This document shows, piece after piece, positions 1 through 9,400 of a stretch of DNA of 64,000 nucleotides. Origin of the DNA: an uncultured Phascolarctobacterium sp. (GTDB lineage Bacteria; Bacillota; Negativicutes; Acidaminococcales; Acidaminococcaceae); the NCBI GenBank assembly GCA_949295115.1, contig CASFJU010000002.1:95825-159824 (forward strand). The letters run 5' to 3'. The notes beneath the pieces are model-generated. The model saw nothing but the letters and a program-made list of their open reading frames with translations. It made no database searches and was not told where the DNA came from. A program made the position numbers and the translations under genes. The first letter of the stretch is position 1. Each line of letters begins with the position of its first letter.

Positions 1-958
1 GCTCGATAATCGTCTTGCCAAGGCGCGAGCCGACGGAAGAAATCTCCAGCTGCGCTTCTTTTTTGATGTTGTTTACTTCTTCCTTCAAAGCGTTAAAACG
101 CTCAATACGCTCCTTGCTTTTGGTGCGGCGTGCTTCCGCCCCGCGGCTTATCCACGCCAGTTCGCGCCGGTACACATTGCGCAAACGCTGGGCAGCACCC
201 GCAGCAGCAATGCGGCGTTCCTCGCGTTTTTGTAAAAACAGGCTGTAATTGCCGGTGTATAAATAACCTTCGCCGCCGTCAATTTCCAGCGTGCGGTTTA
301 CCACGCGGTCAAAAAAGTAACGGTCGTGCGTAACCATCAAAAGCGCGCCCTTGCGCTTCTGCAAAACTTCCTCCAGCCACGCCACCGTGTCGTTATCCAT
401 GTGGTTGGTCGGCTCGTCCAAAATCAAAAGGTCGCTGGGGCGCACCAAAACACCTGCCAGTGCCACGCGCTTACGCTGGCCGCCGCTAAGTTCCTTCATC
501 GGCTGCTCTAAATCCGTAATGCCAAGTTTATCAAGCACGGCTTTGGCTTCGCTTTCAAGCTGCCACGCAAATTTTTCGTCCATCTCCTGCTGCAAGGCTA
601 AAAGCGCCTTCTGCGCCGCCGCGTCCTCCGGCATTGAAGCCGCACGCTGCACTGCCGCCTCATAACGGCGTACCACGTCAAGCTGCGCCGATTCGCCGCG
701 GAACACCTGCTCCAACACAGTCGCCTCCGGGTCAAACGCCGGGGCCTGCGGCAAATATTCAATCACGCACGCGCCGTTTTTGGTAATTTTGCCCTCGCTG
801 GGATCACCGGTCGCAATATCGCGCAGCAGCGTGCTTTTGCCCGTGCCGTTAACGCCGATAACACCGATTTTGTCGCCGTCTTCTATATTAAAGCTGATAT
901 TTTTAAACAAAGTGCGCACGCCGTAGCTGTGCCCCAAATTTTCAACGCTTAAAATCAT
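1..958 (-). CDS. ABC-F family ATP-binding protein (partial, N-terminal part)
   Basis: The reading frame runs leftward from an ATG at 956-958 and leaves the window, so the C-terminal half is missing. The start is preceded by GAGGCGG. The N-terminal nucleotide-binding domain shows a Walker A (GVNGTGKST), an ABC signature (LSGGQRKRVALAG) and a Walker B (LLILDEPTNHMD), followed by a charged, arginine-rich linker (about residues 240-310) typical of duplicated soluble ABC-F proteins. No membrane segment is seen. Members act on ribosomes (translation factors such as EttA or Uup, and antibiotic-resistance ribosome protection proteins). The Uup/YdiF-like housekeeping type is most likely, but the missing second domain prevents a firm subgroup. 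It is divergent from the riboswitch-controlled transporter at 1243. Confidence 0.9.
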   Translation of the reverse strand, partial: MILSVENLGHSYGVRTLFKNISFNIEDGDKIGVIGVNGTGKSTLLRDIATGDPSEGKITKNGACVIEYLPQAPAFDPEATVLEQVFRGESAQLDVVRRYEAAVQRAASMPEDAAAQKALLALQQEMDEKFAWQLESEAKAVLDKLGITDLEQPMKELSGGQRKRVALAGVLVRPSDLLILDEPTNHMDNDTVAWLEEVLQKRKGALLMVTHDRYFFDRVVNRTLEIDGGEGYLYTGNYSLFLQKREERRIAAAGAAQRLRNVYRRELAWISRGAEARRTKSKERIERFNALKEEVNNIKKEAQLEISSVGSRLGKTIIE

Positions 959-1044
959 AAAAACCGCCTCATTACTAAAGTCTGTTTATATCTTAACACA
1001 ATTTGCCGCAAAAACAAAACGCCTTTGCGCCCGCGCAGATTTAC

Positions 1045-1072
1045 TTGACAAAAACCCTGCGGCTGATATAAT
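1045..1072 (+). promoter_or_regulatory. sigma-70 promoter of the riboswitch/MFS transcript
   Basis: TTGACA (1045-1050) and TATAAT (1067-1072) are both perfect consensus boxes with a 16-bp spacer. Transcription would begin near 1079, about 15 nt before the first helix of the ZTP riboswitch. This is one of the strongest promoters in the window, as expected for a gene controlled mainly by transcription attenuation. Confidence 0.85.
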
Positions 1073-1093
1073 AAACCTATACAAATTGCATAG

Positions 1094-1195
1094 GCGCCGC
1101 GGGACTGACGGATATAAGTGGAACTAACCACGTGGACCGCGCTGCTGTAAGATTAGCCGGCCGTCTGGGCAGAGAGAAGTGCCCGGACGGCTTTT
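1094..1195 (+). promoter_or_regulatory. ZTP (pfl motif) riboswitch with intrinsic terminator
   Basis: The conserved ZTP aptamer parts occur in order: the GGGACTGACGG segment (1101-1111), a GTGG/CCAC hairpin (1118-1121 with 1128-1131), the GTGGACCGCG return strand (1132-1141), and after a linker the CCGTCTGGGC segment (1161-1170). P1 pairs 1098-1102 with 1137-1141. The pseudoknot pairs GACGG (1107-1111) with CCGTC (1161-1165); the usual GGCGG/CCGCC has changed on both sides, which preserves pairing. The same 3' segment is the 5' arm of an 11-bp terminator (1160-1170 with 1181-1191) followed by TTTT. Binding of ZTP/ZMP, which signals 10-formyl-tetrahydrofolate shortage, should therefore prevent termination and switch the downstream transporter on. 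Confidence 0.9.
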
Positions 1196-1242
1196 GTTAT
1201 CCGGTCGGTTCTCTCCTTTGTAATTGAAAGGAGAGATTTTTT

Positions 1243-2466
1243 ATGAAAAACAGATGGCTTATCGCACTGGCGGCAGTCGGCATCCACATTTCCATCGGCA
1301 GCGTTTATGCGTGGAGCGTGCTGACGCGCCCCATTATGCAGCAGCTTGGCTTTACCTTGCAGCAAACGACATGGACTTTTTCCATTGCTATTTTGTTTTT
1401 GGGTTTATCCGCAGGCTTTTTGGGCGGCTACGTTGAAAAGCACGGCCCGCGCAAAAGCGGCTTTACCAGCGCACTGTTCTTCGGCACTGGCATGCTTGGC
1501 ACAGCGCTGGCGGTACATCTCGAAAGCCTTGCGCTGTTGTATTTGTTCTACGGTTTTATCGGCGGCATTGGTTTAGGCGTCGGCTACATCACGCCGGTAT
1601 CGACGCTGGTTAAATGGTTCCCCAACAACCGTGGCTTTGCCACCGGGCTTGCCATTATGGGCTTCGGCTTTGCAAGTCTAATCGCCGGGCCTTTAATGCA
1701 GTATCTGGTTGCCAATTACGGTTTAGCGCAGAACTTTATCATTTTGGGCGTGGCATACATGGTCATTATGGCGCTGTCGGCATCGTATCTGGAACCGCCC
1801 AAAGCACAGCCGCAGCAGCAATCCGCGCAAAGCGGCAATTACACAACGCTGCTTGCGCCCAAAAGTTATACAGCGGCACAGGCGCTTAAAACCTGGCAGT
1901 TTTACGCACTTTGGTGGATATTTTTTACCAACATCACCTGCGGCATTGGGCTGCTCGCCGTTGCCTCGCCTATGGCGCAGGAGGTTGTCGGCATGACGCC
2001 GGAAGCAGCGGCTTCCATGGTTGGCATCATCGGGCTGATTAACGGCGGCGGTCGCATTGCTTGGTCAACAGTTTCGGATTACATCGGCAGGCGCGCCGTT
2101 TATGTTTTGTTTTTTGTGATAGAAATTGCCGCGTTTTACCTGCTGGCGCAGACGGCGGACGCGCTTTTGTTCCAGCTTTTGGTGTTCATCATCATCTCCT
2201 GCTACGGCGGCGGCTTTTCGTGCATGCCGGCTTATTTAAGCGACCTGTTCGGCACGAAGGAACTGAGCGCCATCCACGGCAAAATTTTAACCGCGTGGAG
2301 CATGGCAGGCATCGCAGGCCCGCTACTATTATCGTGGATGCGCGAAACCACCAGCGGCTACATAGCCACGCTGTACGTATTTTCCGCAGCGTTTGTGTTA
2401 AGCCTCATCGTCGCACTTGTACTGAAATGGAAAACGTCGGTGGACGTGGAAATGCAGAAGCATTAA
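1243..2466 (+). CDS. MFS transporter, OFA (oxalate/formate antiporter) family
   Basis: The 407-residue protein has about 12 hydrophobic segments in two halves, split by a hydrophilic loop near residues 185-210 rich in Q and S. The N-terminus (IHISIGSVYAWSVL) and the segment GLAIMGFGFASLIAGP are characteristic of the OxlT/YhjX-type OFA family, which exchanges or imports small carboxylates such as oxalate, formate or pyruvate. The start has AGGAGAG eight bases upstream. It is monocistronic, lying between a ZTP riboswitch and a strong terminator. Control by ZTP suggests the substrate relates to one-carbon or purine metabolism; formate is an attractive candidate because 10-formyl-THF is made from it, but this is inference. 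Confidence 0.85.
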   Translation: MKNRWLIALAAVGIHISIGSVYAWSVLTRPIMQQLGFTLQQTTWTFSIAILFLGLSAGFLGGYVEKHGPRKSGFTSALFFGTGMLGTALAVHLESLALLYLFYGFIGGIGLGVGYITPVSTLVKWFPNNRGFATGLAIMGFGFASLIAGPLMQYLVANYGLAQNFIILGVAYMVIMALSASYLEPPKAQPQQQSAQSGNYTTLLAPKSYTAAQALKTWQFYALWWIFFTNITCGIGLLAVASPMAQEVVGMTPEAAASMVGIIGLINGGGRIAWSTVSDYIGRRAVYVLFFVIEIAAFYLLAQTADALLFQLLVFIIISCYGGGFSCMPAYLSDLFGTKELSAIHGKILTAWSMAGIAGPLLLSWMRETTSGYIATLYVFSAAFVLSLIVALVLKWKTSVDVEMQKH

Positions 2467-2478
2467 GATATAATAGCA

Positions 2479-2510
2479 ACCGCCCTGATAAAAGTCAGGG
2501 CGGTTTTTTT
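2479..2510 (+). terminator. intrinsic terminator of the MFS gene
   Basis: A 10-bp perfect stem (2479-2488 with 2495-2504) with a loop of six bases is followed by seven T. It lies 12 bases after the stop codon. Confidence 0.9.
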
Positions 2511-2515
2511 GTTTC

Positions 2516-3133
2516 ACCTTTGTAGTTAGGATAGTGCTTTAAATATTTTAGTTTATTACTCATGTTCATTCTTTGTAACCAAAGAACGAACCAAGAAAGT
2601 TCCGCGGCTAGGCGGATTTTCCCGCTTCGCCGCTGACGCTGCTTGCTACGCAACTATTAGCATAACAACTACAAAAATACGAAATTCGCTTCGCTCAGGT
2701 TCGATTTTTGCAGTTGTTCTTTAATAAATGTTGCTAAAATCCGTCCGATGCCGCGTGGTGCCGAGCGTCGTACTTTATAACTTCTTACCGATTGGTTAGC
2801 GCACATCGTAGGATAACAAGCTGCTAAACAGTTCGGTAACAATATAATCAAAATAAAAAAGCAGCCATAGTACGAATTTGGGCGGAGCGCGGCATTAAAA
2901 ATTTAGCGGCATTGATAAAGAGCAATAAAAATTTCCCGGTGTCTGAGCGAAGCGAGTTCCGTGGAAATTTTTATTGGTTGCGGCGGGACGCGTGCGGATT
3001 TTTTGCTTTAGCAACAAAATCCGTAAATTTTTGCTAGCCGCAGGAGTTTTCTTGCTTCGTTCTTTTGCTCCGTCAAAAGAATGAAGATGAATGAGATACT
3101 AAAAGTTAAAAAGCACTATCCTACATTCAAAGC
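2516..3133. repeat. fold-back intergenic element, copy A
   Basis: This gene-free stretch has imperfect terminal inverted repeats of about 60 bases: the left end (TAGGATAGTGCTTT...TCATTCTTT) is found reversed and complemented at 3080-3133. Inside are hairpins at 2564-2591 (12 bp, one mismatch), 2664-2718 (15 bp, one mismatch), 2923-2976 (14 bp, perfect) and 3055-3086 (13 bp). Loops carry GAGCGAAGCGAGTT or its complement. Related copies with the same layout lie at 14618-15230 and 58594-59101. The short reading frame across it (60 codons, minus strand) has no ribosome binding site. It could be a non-autonomous mobile element or a structured RNA. Confidence 0.8.
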
Positions 3134-3244
3134 CGCAACCAAAACAAAAACCAAAACACAAATTCCCACCCATTTTACTTGCCAACCCCTTACTTTTAAG
3201 CGATAATATAAATATCTTAACCGTTTTAAGAAAGAAGTGTAACC

Positions 3245-3808
3245 ATGCAGCAAAAGCAAGTAAGTTTTTTACACATGTTCAACGTGTTTTTTAAAATAGG
3301 CCTGTTCACCATCGGCGGCGGGCTCGCCATGATTCCCTTAATCCGCGACGAATTTGTGGAACGACAGGGCTGGATTGACGATAAGGACATCACCGACGTA
3401 CTGGCAATCGCCCAATCGCTGCCGGGCGTTATCGCCGTCAACTCCGCCACGTTTTTGGGGTACCGCCTCGCAGGCATTGCAGGCGCACTGGTCTGCACGC
3501 TGGGCGTAATTTTGCCGTCCTTCATAATCATTTTTGCCATTGCTATGCTGTTCGCCTCCAGCGGGCTGGACAGCAACGCCTACATTTTAAAATTTTTCGC
3601 CGGTGTCAACGCCGCCATTACCGTGCTGCTGGTTGTCGCCACTAAAAAAATGTTTGCATCCTCCGTCAGCAACAAGCTGGGCTGGGTTATCCTCGCCGCT
3701 TCCGTGGCGGAAATTTACGTTTTGGGCTTCGGCATCGCGTCCACCGTTATCGCTGCGGCGCTGTACGCCATTGCCGCATACCGTTTGCTGGGGAGGGCTG
3801 AAAAATGA
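3245..3808 (+). CDS. chrA: chromate transporter family protein, first subunit
   Basis: The 187-residue membrane protein carries one CHR (chromate ion transporter) domain: the hallmark FKIGLFTIGGGLAMIPLI near residues 17-34, AQSLPGVIAVNSATFLGYR near residues 58-76, and hydrophobic helices to the end. Single-domain CHR proteins of about 190 residues normally work as pairs of oppositely oriented subunits, and a second CHR gene overlaps this one by four bases (ATGA). The domain can export chromate or carry related oxyanions, but in anaerobic gut-type bacteria the true substrate is unknown. The ribosome binding site is weak (AAGAAGTG). Confidence 0.85.
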   Translation: MQQKQVSFLHMFNVFFKIGLFTIGGGLAMIPLIRDEFVERQGWIDDKDITDVLAIAQSLPGVIAVNSATFLGYRLAGIAGALVCTLGVILPSFIIIFAIAMLFASSGLDSNAYILKFFAGVNAAITVLLVVATKKMFASSVSNKLGWVILAASVAEIYVLGFGIASTVIAAALYAIAAYRLLGRAEK

Positions 3809-4374
3809 TTTACTGGGATTTGTTCTTCGTCTTCTTTAAAATCGGCCTGTTCTCCTTCGGCGGCGGGCTCGCCATGGTCAGCGTCATCCAGCAGGAAGTC
3901 CTTGCACATGGGTGGATACCGGCGGCCGAATACGCCCGCATTATCACCATCTCGCAGATGACGCCGGGCCCGATTGCCGTCAACTCCGCCACCTACGTCG
4001 GCGCACGCGTCTGCGGGCCGGAATGGTTCCCCGCATTTATGGGCTCCTTCATCGCCACGCTCGGCGTATCGCTGCCGTCGTTCATCATCGTTTATTTTGT
4101 CGCGCGCTCGCTGGAAAAATTCAGCAAATCCACGCTGGTGCAGCAGGCATTGTGCGGCATCCGCCCTGCGGTTATTGCCTTTATGATTACCGCCGTCATC
4201 TTCTTTTTAAACATCACCCTGTTCCCGATTGAAAACACCGCTGCCGAAAGCAGCACCTTCAACCCCATCGGCATACCGGTGCTGCTGCTGCTGTTTTACC
4301 TGCACTACTACCGCAAAGTCGGCGCCATCAGCTTAATGCTCATCAGCGGCATTATCGGGATGTTGGTGTATTAA
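3805..4374 (+). CDS. chrA: chromate transporter family protein, second subunit
   Basis: The 189-residue protein is a second single CHR domain with the same N-terminal hallmark (FKIGLFSFGGGLAMVSVI) and ISQMTPGPIAVNSATYVGAR, so the pair arose by duplication. The start overlaps the stop of the first subunit by four bases, indicating translational coupling and a two-subunit transporter corresponding to the two halves of long ChrA. The C-terminal half has an additional polar stretch (about residues 136-155) not seen in the partner. No regulator of chromate resistance lies nearby. No obvious terminator follows, and the MNT gene begins 46 bases downstream. Confidence 0.85.
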   Translation: MIYWDLFFVFFKIGLFSFGGGLAMVSVIQQEVLAHGWIPAAEYARIITISQMTPGPIAVNSATYVGARVCGPEWFPAFMGSFIATLGVSLPSFIIVYFVARSLEKFSKSTLVQQALCGIRPAVIAFMITAVIFFLNITLFPIENTAAESSTFNPIGIPVLLLLFYLHYYRKVGAISLMLISGIIGMLVY

Positions 4375-4420
4375 AAATTATGATATACTAATTATATAAA
4401 CCACAAAACAGGAGGGCACC

Positions 4421-4711
4421 ATGAAAAATACCGGCATCAGCCCTTTGGTAATTGAAGAAATCCGCACCGCCGCCGTGCAAAACAAGCTCAGCAAAGTAAT
4501 TTTGTTCGGCTCGCGCGCCCGCGGCGATTATAAAAAAACAAGCGACATTGACCTTGCCGTAACAGGCGGCAACACGGCGCTGTTTGCAGCGGATATGGAA
4601 GAAACAAGCACGCTGCTGACTTTTGATATAGTTGATATGGATAAACCGGTGCAGCCGGAGCTTTTGCAATCAATAGAACGGGAAGGAATTACCCTTTATG
4701 AAAAAATATGA
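4421..4711 (+). CDS. mntA: MNT-type minimal nucleotidyltransferase (antitoxin of HEPN/MNT module)
   Basis: The 96-residue protein has the minimal nucleotidyltransferase motif GSX10DXD: G30-S31, ten residues, then D42-I-D44, with a third candidate acidic residue at D75. In HEPN/MNT systems the MNT protein silences the HEPN toxin by adding AMP groups to it. The ribosome binding site AGGAGGGC lies just upstream. The gene overlaps the HEPN gene by 14 bases, the usual arrangement, so the two are co-translated. An alternative is the older annotation as a nucleotidyltransferase and its substrate-binding partner, which is the same protein pair under an earlier name. Confidence 0.88.
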   Translation: MKNTGISPLVIEEIRTAAVQNKLSKVILFGSRARGDYKKTSDIDLAVTGGNTALFAADMEETSTLLTFDIVDMDKPVQPELLQSIEREGITLYEKI

Positions 4712-5084
4712 TAACTTTAAAGCCGCGCTGAAAAATTTAAAAGATATTTACCGCTACGATGAGCCTTACGACAACGTAGTGCTTACGGGGCTGGTTGCAC
4801 TTTATGAAATCTGCTTTGAGCAATCGTGGAAAGCAATGAAGGAAATACTTGCGGAAGAAGGCGTAACGGAAGCAGCAACAGGCTCGCCCAAAAGCATTTT
4901 AAAAGCCGCCTACAAAACAGGCATGATTAATGACGAACAGCTTTGGCTGGAAGCACTGGCAACACGCAATAATGTAGCCCACGCCTACAACAGCGCCATT
5001 GCCATCCAAATAGTACGCGACACTAAAGCCAAATATTACGATATGTTCTGTAAATTGGATGAAGAACTGGCAAACAGAATATAA
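4698..5084 (+). CDS. hepT: HEPN domain toxin (HI0074-type), partner of the MNT protein
   Basis: The 128-residue, mostly helical protein carries the HEPN ribonuclease motif Rx4-6H as R90-NNVA-H95, followed by A and Y (RNNVAHAY), as in HepT toxins that cleave RNA or tRNA. The tyrosine three residues from the RX4H histidine is the kind of residue AMPylated by the MNT partner in characterised systems. It starts inside the 3' end of the MNT gene with GGAAGG upstream and ends 6 bases before a terminator. The catalytic residues are intact, so the module may be active. Confidence 0.85.
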   Translation: MKKYDNFKAALKNLKDIYRYDEPYDNVVLTGLVALYEICFEQSWKAMKEILAEEGVTEAATGSPKSILKAAYKTGMINDEQLWLEALATRNNVAHAYNSAIAIQIVRDTKAKYYDMFCKLDEELANRI

Positions 5085-5090
5085 AATAGA

Positions 5091-5116
5091 AACCGTAGCA
5101 AATGCTGCGGTTTTTG
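5091..5116. terminator. terminator after the HEPN gene
   Basis: A hairpin of 10 bp (AACCGTAGCA with TGCTGCGGTT) with a two-base centre is followed by TTTTTGTTTT. It lies between the convergent HEPN and WYL genes. Confidence 0.8.
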
Positions 5117-5205
5117 TTTTGCTGCCACTACTGATTTTATAAATACCGTTCAAATCCGTATAAAATCTTAATAAATCTTTTGGGTACAGGTCTTGCCTTG
5201 TTTAA

Positions 5206-6171
5206 CTAATCTGCCATTTCCACATTATCGCCCTGGCTTTTAAGCCACATTTCTATTCCTTCGCCGTAAGCCTCGGCAGCGATTAAAAAGCCTTTTTCAG
5301 TGTGCTTTAAAACTTCTGCGGTGGGGATACGGTCAAGGATGGCTTCCAAAGATGGGCCTCTAAACCAGAATTTCAGCTTATGCAGTTTGCCGCTGTACAT
5401 AAACTGTACTCTCTTTCTAAAAACGCCTTCTTCAAATCTGTTTTCATACGGTACTTTAAAGCGTTTATCAGTTACTTTGCAGGTTTTTATCCTGTCAATT
5501 CTGTACATGGTTGGCAATTCTTCGCAGCCTTCTTTGTAAGTTATTTTGGTCTTGCTTCCGGCGTCGTCAATAATGCCAATCAGGTAAAAATAAAATTCGG
5601 AAAACATGATGCTTAACGGTTTAATAAGCCGGTTGACTTTAGAACCGTTCTGTCTGTAATAAGTTATTTGCAGTTCTTTATGCGCTCTTATAGCCTGAGA
5701 AATTTGCCATAATCTTTCTAAAAGCAATTCCCCATGATGCAGTTCCGTATAATGAAATTTTTCGTTAGCTATCAGTTCGTTAATGTGCCGTTGATTTTCA
5801 TAAGGAACGCAGCAGGAAACCATTTTATCTAACATGGGGAACATCTCTGCCTTCATTAAGGCTCTGCTTTCCAGTAATATTTTAGTGGCGGCGAAAGCTT
5901 CTTCGTTGCTTAATAAACTGCGGGCAGGCGGCACTAATTTATAGCCGTTGATTTTTCTGTCATACAAAAGCTGCTGCATAATGCCGTTTTGTTCACTTTG
6001 GTTTGCAATAAACGCCCTTAAATCATCAAAATCTCTTTGTATCGACCTTAAAGAACAGTTAAACCTTACGGCTTCTTCCTGTTTATAAAGCGTATGTCCC
6101 TCGGCAAGCCTGGCATACATACTAAGCAATCTGTTTTTAACGAATTGTAAATTTTCTTTGCGTTTTACCAT
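5206..6171 (-). CDS. WYL domain transcriptional regulator
   Basis: The 321-residue protein begins with a basic helix-turn-helix region (residues 1-60, with QEEAVRFNCSLRSIQRDFDDL as an HTH core) and has a central WYL domain around residues 170-240 (IKPLSIMFSEFYFYLIGI) followed by the WCX C-terminal extension. WYL regulators bind nucleotides or small ligands and often sit next to defence or stress modules. It is convergent with the HEPN/MNT pair and divergent from nothing close, so a regulatory link to either neighbour is only a possibility. The start codon is an ATG at 6171; an upstream ribosome binding site (CGGAGTTG) is acceptable. Confidence 0.85.
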   Translation of the reverse strand: MVKRKENLQFVKNRLLSMYARLAEGHTLYKQEEAVRFNCSLRSIQRDFDDLRAFIANQSEQNGIMQQLLYDRKINGYKLVPPARSLLSNEEAFAATKILLESRALMKAEMFPMLDKMVSCCVPYENQRHINELIANEKFHYTELHHGELLLERLWQISQAIRAHKELQITYYRQNGSKVNRLIKPLSIMFSEFYFYLIGIIDDAGSKTKITYKEGCEELPTMYRIDRIKTCKVTDKRFKVPYENRFEEGVFRKRVQFMYSGKLHKLKFWFRGPSLEAILDRIPTAEVLKHTEKGFLIAAEAYGEGIEMWLKSQGDNVEMAD

Positions 6172-6331
6172 TGCGGCAACTCCGTTCTAATCTGTTTAAA
6201 TACACAAGTTATTGTTACTTATATAAATTATACAACATAACATGGCCGTAATGTTGGCTATCTTCATAAAATGACAAAATAATCGCCATTGTTTTGCAGC
6301 TTACTTTAATAACAAGGCAACAAGTTATAAG

Positions 6332-6363
6332 TAAAAAACCGCAGCCGAAGCTGCGGTTTTTTG
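6332..6363 (-). terminator. terminator of the large autotransporter gene
   Basis: The inverted repeat AAAAAACCGCAG/CTGCGGTTTTTT with a short GAAG-containing centre lies 47-78 bases past the stop codon on the minus strand. It is flanked by T on both strands and can act in both directions. Confidence 0.85.
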
Positions 6364-6409
6364 TTTTATTAAGGGGATTTTCTGTGTAACTTTTCGTTAG
6401 CACACTTTA

Positions 6410-9400
6410 TCAGAAGCTGAAGGTCAGGTTAGCCATCCATTTGTTGGCTTTTACAGTATCACCTTTCTGATATTCATAACCCAAACCATAAGTTACGTTA
6501 GATTTTTCAGCTTCAATGCCGAGTCTGCCGATAAAGCTGCCGCTGTCAGCAGTTTCAAAGCCGAAGCTGTCTGCCGCACCATTAAGGCTTACGGTCATAT
6601 CGGTATCACGGTCGCCCATAGTCCATACATAGCCCACTTCTGCAACCGGTTTAACCGTCCAGTCGCCGCTCTGTACTTCTGCGCTGTAGGTTACGCCAAC
6701 CGGCAGCAGCCACAGGTTCTGGTCATCAGCGTCATAGCTCATGCCAAGGCTGTTGTCATAGTTGCCTGCGCCAAAGTGCATGTAGCGGATGCCTGCATAC
6801 GGTACAAATTTGCCTGCGCCTGCTTCATAAGCCTGCTCTGCGCGGATACCAATGCTGAATGCGTCTGCGTCAGCGGAAGCGGTAATTTCCTGACCGCTGT
6901 TATTTTGGGTAATATCGTTATCGCTGTGCAGGTAGCTGATGTCGCCAAGGATTGCGCTGTTGCCATTGTCAATGCGGCCATACAGGCTTGCGCCGTAGTA
7001 TTCAGCGTCGTTTTTAGTAGTAGCTGCAATGTTGCTGCCGTCAATGTTGCCATCAGCATAGCTTAATGCAACGCCTGCGGTAACTTTGCCGTTTTTGTAA
7101 AGGTCGCTGCCGACTACAATGCCGTTGTACTGTGCATCATAGCTGCCTTCAATACCGCCCAAATCCATGCCGTCGATATCTTCTTTATTATGGATGTAAT
7201 GTGCCCAGATGTCTTTATCCTGTTCGCCGTGGGTTGCAAGGCTTAAATGATGTGCAACAGCGTCGGTCATAGCATTGCTCATGCTGTAAGTGCCATGGTT
7301 AACGCCTGCAAGCTCACCCATGTTTGCTGCGCTGTTGAAGGCTGCAATTTGAGCGTCTTTAGTTGTATTGTTATTGCTGTTGGCTGCGGCATTAAAGAAG
7401 TCGAATGCTGCGTCGCCTTCGTCTTTAGCAGCCAAGGTTGCATCTACAACATTGGAAATTTCTACTGCATCTGCACCGTAAACATTAGCAACTTTATCGT
7501 ATTCTCCTCTTACATTAAACTGATTGTCAGCATTTTCACCGGTAAATACAAGCAATGCATTGTTGCTGATAATGTTTTCATCAGCCCAACCTTTAGTAGT
7601 AACACCGTCAATTACATGATAAGTTTCATTCTTTTTAGCACCGTCAATGTAAAGTTTGCTGCTTTCATTAATATCAACATTCGCTTCAGTTACACCGGTA
7701 ATTGCAGCATTTTCTTTAATGCTCTGCCCATCTACCATTACAACGGAATTTGCTTTTGCCTCAAAAGTACCATTAGCAGGAGCCGCAGGGGCTTTTTCCA
7801 AGCTGCCGTCAACTACAACAGAACCACCAGCTACATTTAAAGTTCCATTGATATACAAACCGGCAGTAACAGCATCTTCGCCCCAGGTTAAACCGGTTTT
7901 AGCAAAAGTTTCCTGTGCTTTTTCGTTGTTAGCAACGCCAAAACTCATTACGGAGTTCTGACCTACAACATAGTTGCCGTCAAGCATTACCTTGCCGTCT
8001 GTACCTGCAACAGCCATCTTGCTGGCGTCAGTAATTTCAGTGCCGTTTTCCCATGCCGGGTCAAGGAATACAGTTGCACCGTTAAGAGCAGTTTCTTTAA
8101 CAGTTACGTTGCCTGCTTTATCGGCATTGCCGATATTGATAACGGCATCAGCTGCGCCTGTTAAAGTGCCAACCTGTGCAGCACCGGTAATAGAAGTATT
8201 GCCTTTAGCAGTAATATCCGTTACCAAAGTGCCGTTGCCAACATTAACAGCACCGCTGTTAAGTTCTACACCACCGGTTACAGTAGTTTTACCGTTTACG
8301 TTAAGGGCACTGCCTTCGTTAACAGTTACACTGCCACTTAAGTTATATACGGTATCACTTGTTGCTAAGCTGTTGCCAACAGTGAAGGAACCGGTTTTGG
8401 CAGCTTCACCATCAACACTCTTCGTCGTACCAACAACAACTTTAACATCAGCAGTTTTGCCGTCAACGGTAATCAATTCACCACCGGCCGTACCACCAAG
8501 GGTTACGTTTTTGTCATTGGTAATAACCATACCGGTAGAATCTGCTGCCAAATTTAATTTACCGGCACTAAATCCGTTGGCTACTTTATCTTCAACTTCT
8601 ACACCGTCAATATTTCCGCTTGCAGAATCAGAAGTAGAACCAACAAGTAAATTCTTATCAGCATTAACAGTTACTTTATCCAGTTCAAGTTCATCACCTA
8701 TTGTAACAGCAGTATCAACATCTATTTTATTAATTCCATCTTCTGTAATAAGATCGCCAGTCATAACGATACTAGTCGCACTTTCATAAGTTAAGCTATC
8801 AAGCGCATTTTTAGCAGAATTTAAATAGTTTATACTATACTTTTCATCAGTTAATTTTAATGTGCCGCCTTCATAGCTGATAGCGTCATTGGTTACAGCA
8901 CCGGAAATAGAATTAAGTACAGCTTCATCACTGCTTACATCTACGCCATGTTCAAAAATCTGGTCGCCCTTGGTTTCAATAACGCCATTTTCTTTTAACA
9001 CAATGCCGCCTTTAACAATTTCCATACCATCTTTTTCAAGTTCAGGAGCCCAAGGATTACCTTCGCCAACCAGATATCTTAAGTTTTCAGCTTTTAAAGT
9101 ACCGCCGTTTAAATTAATTTTACCGGTGCCAGTCTCACCATCTATATTAGTACCACTTAAAGCCATAAAGACATCTTCGCCGCCAAGGGTATAAACAGTC
9201 TTTTCACCACCATTTAAATTAATTACACCGCCTACTGCTGCAAAAATACTGCCTTTTGTGCTAATGCTGCTGTTGTTAACGTCTACTACACTGTTCTCAC
9301 CAAAAGCAGATACACCGGTATTAAGCACGGCATCAGTAACTGTTACTTTACCGCCTTTTTCAGCATGGACTTCGGTGTAGCCGTCTGTAATAAAGTTACC

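Noticed and set aside
2467..3244. Insertion sequence or transposase remnant
   Set aside because: No transposase motif is readable in any frame; terminal inverted repeats of the fold-back element explain the structure.
6215..6403. 62-codon frame between the autotransporter and WYL genes
   Set aside because: It contains the terminator hairpin and no ribosome binding site or recognisable domain.
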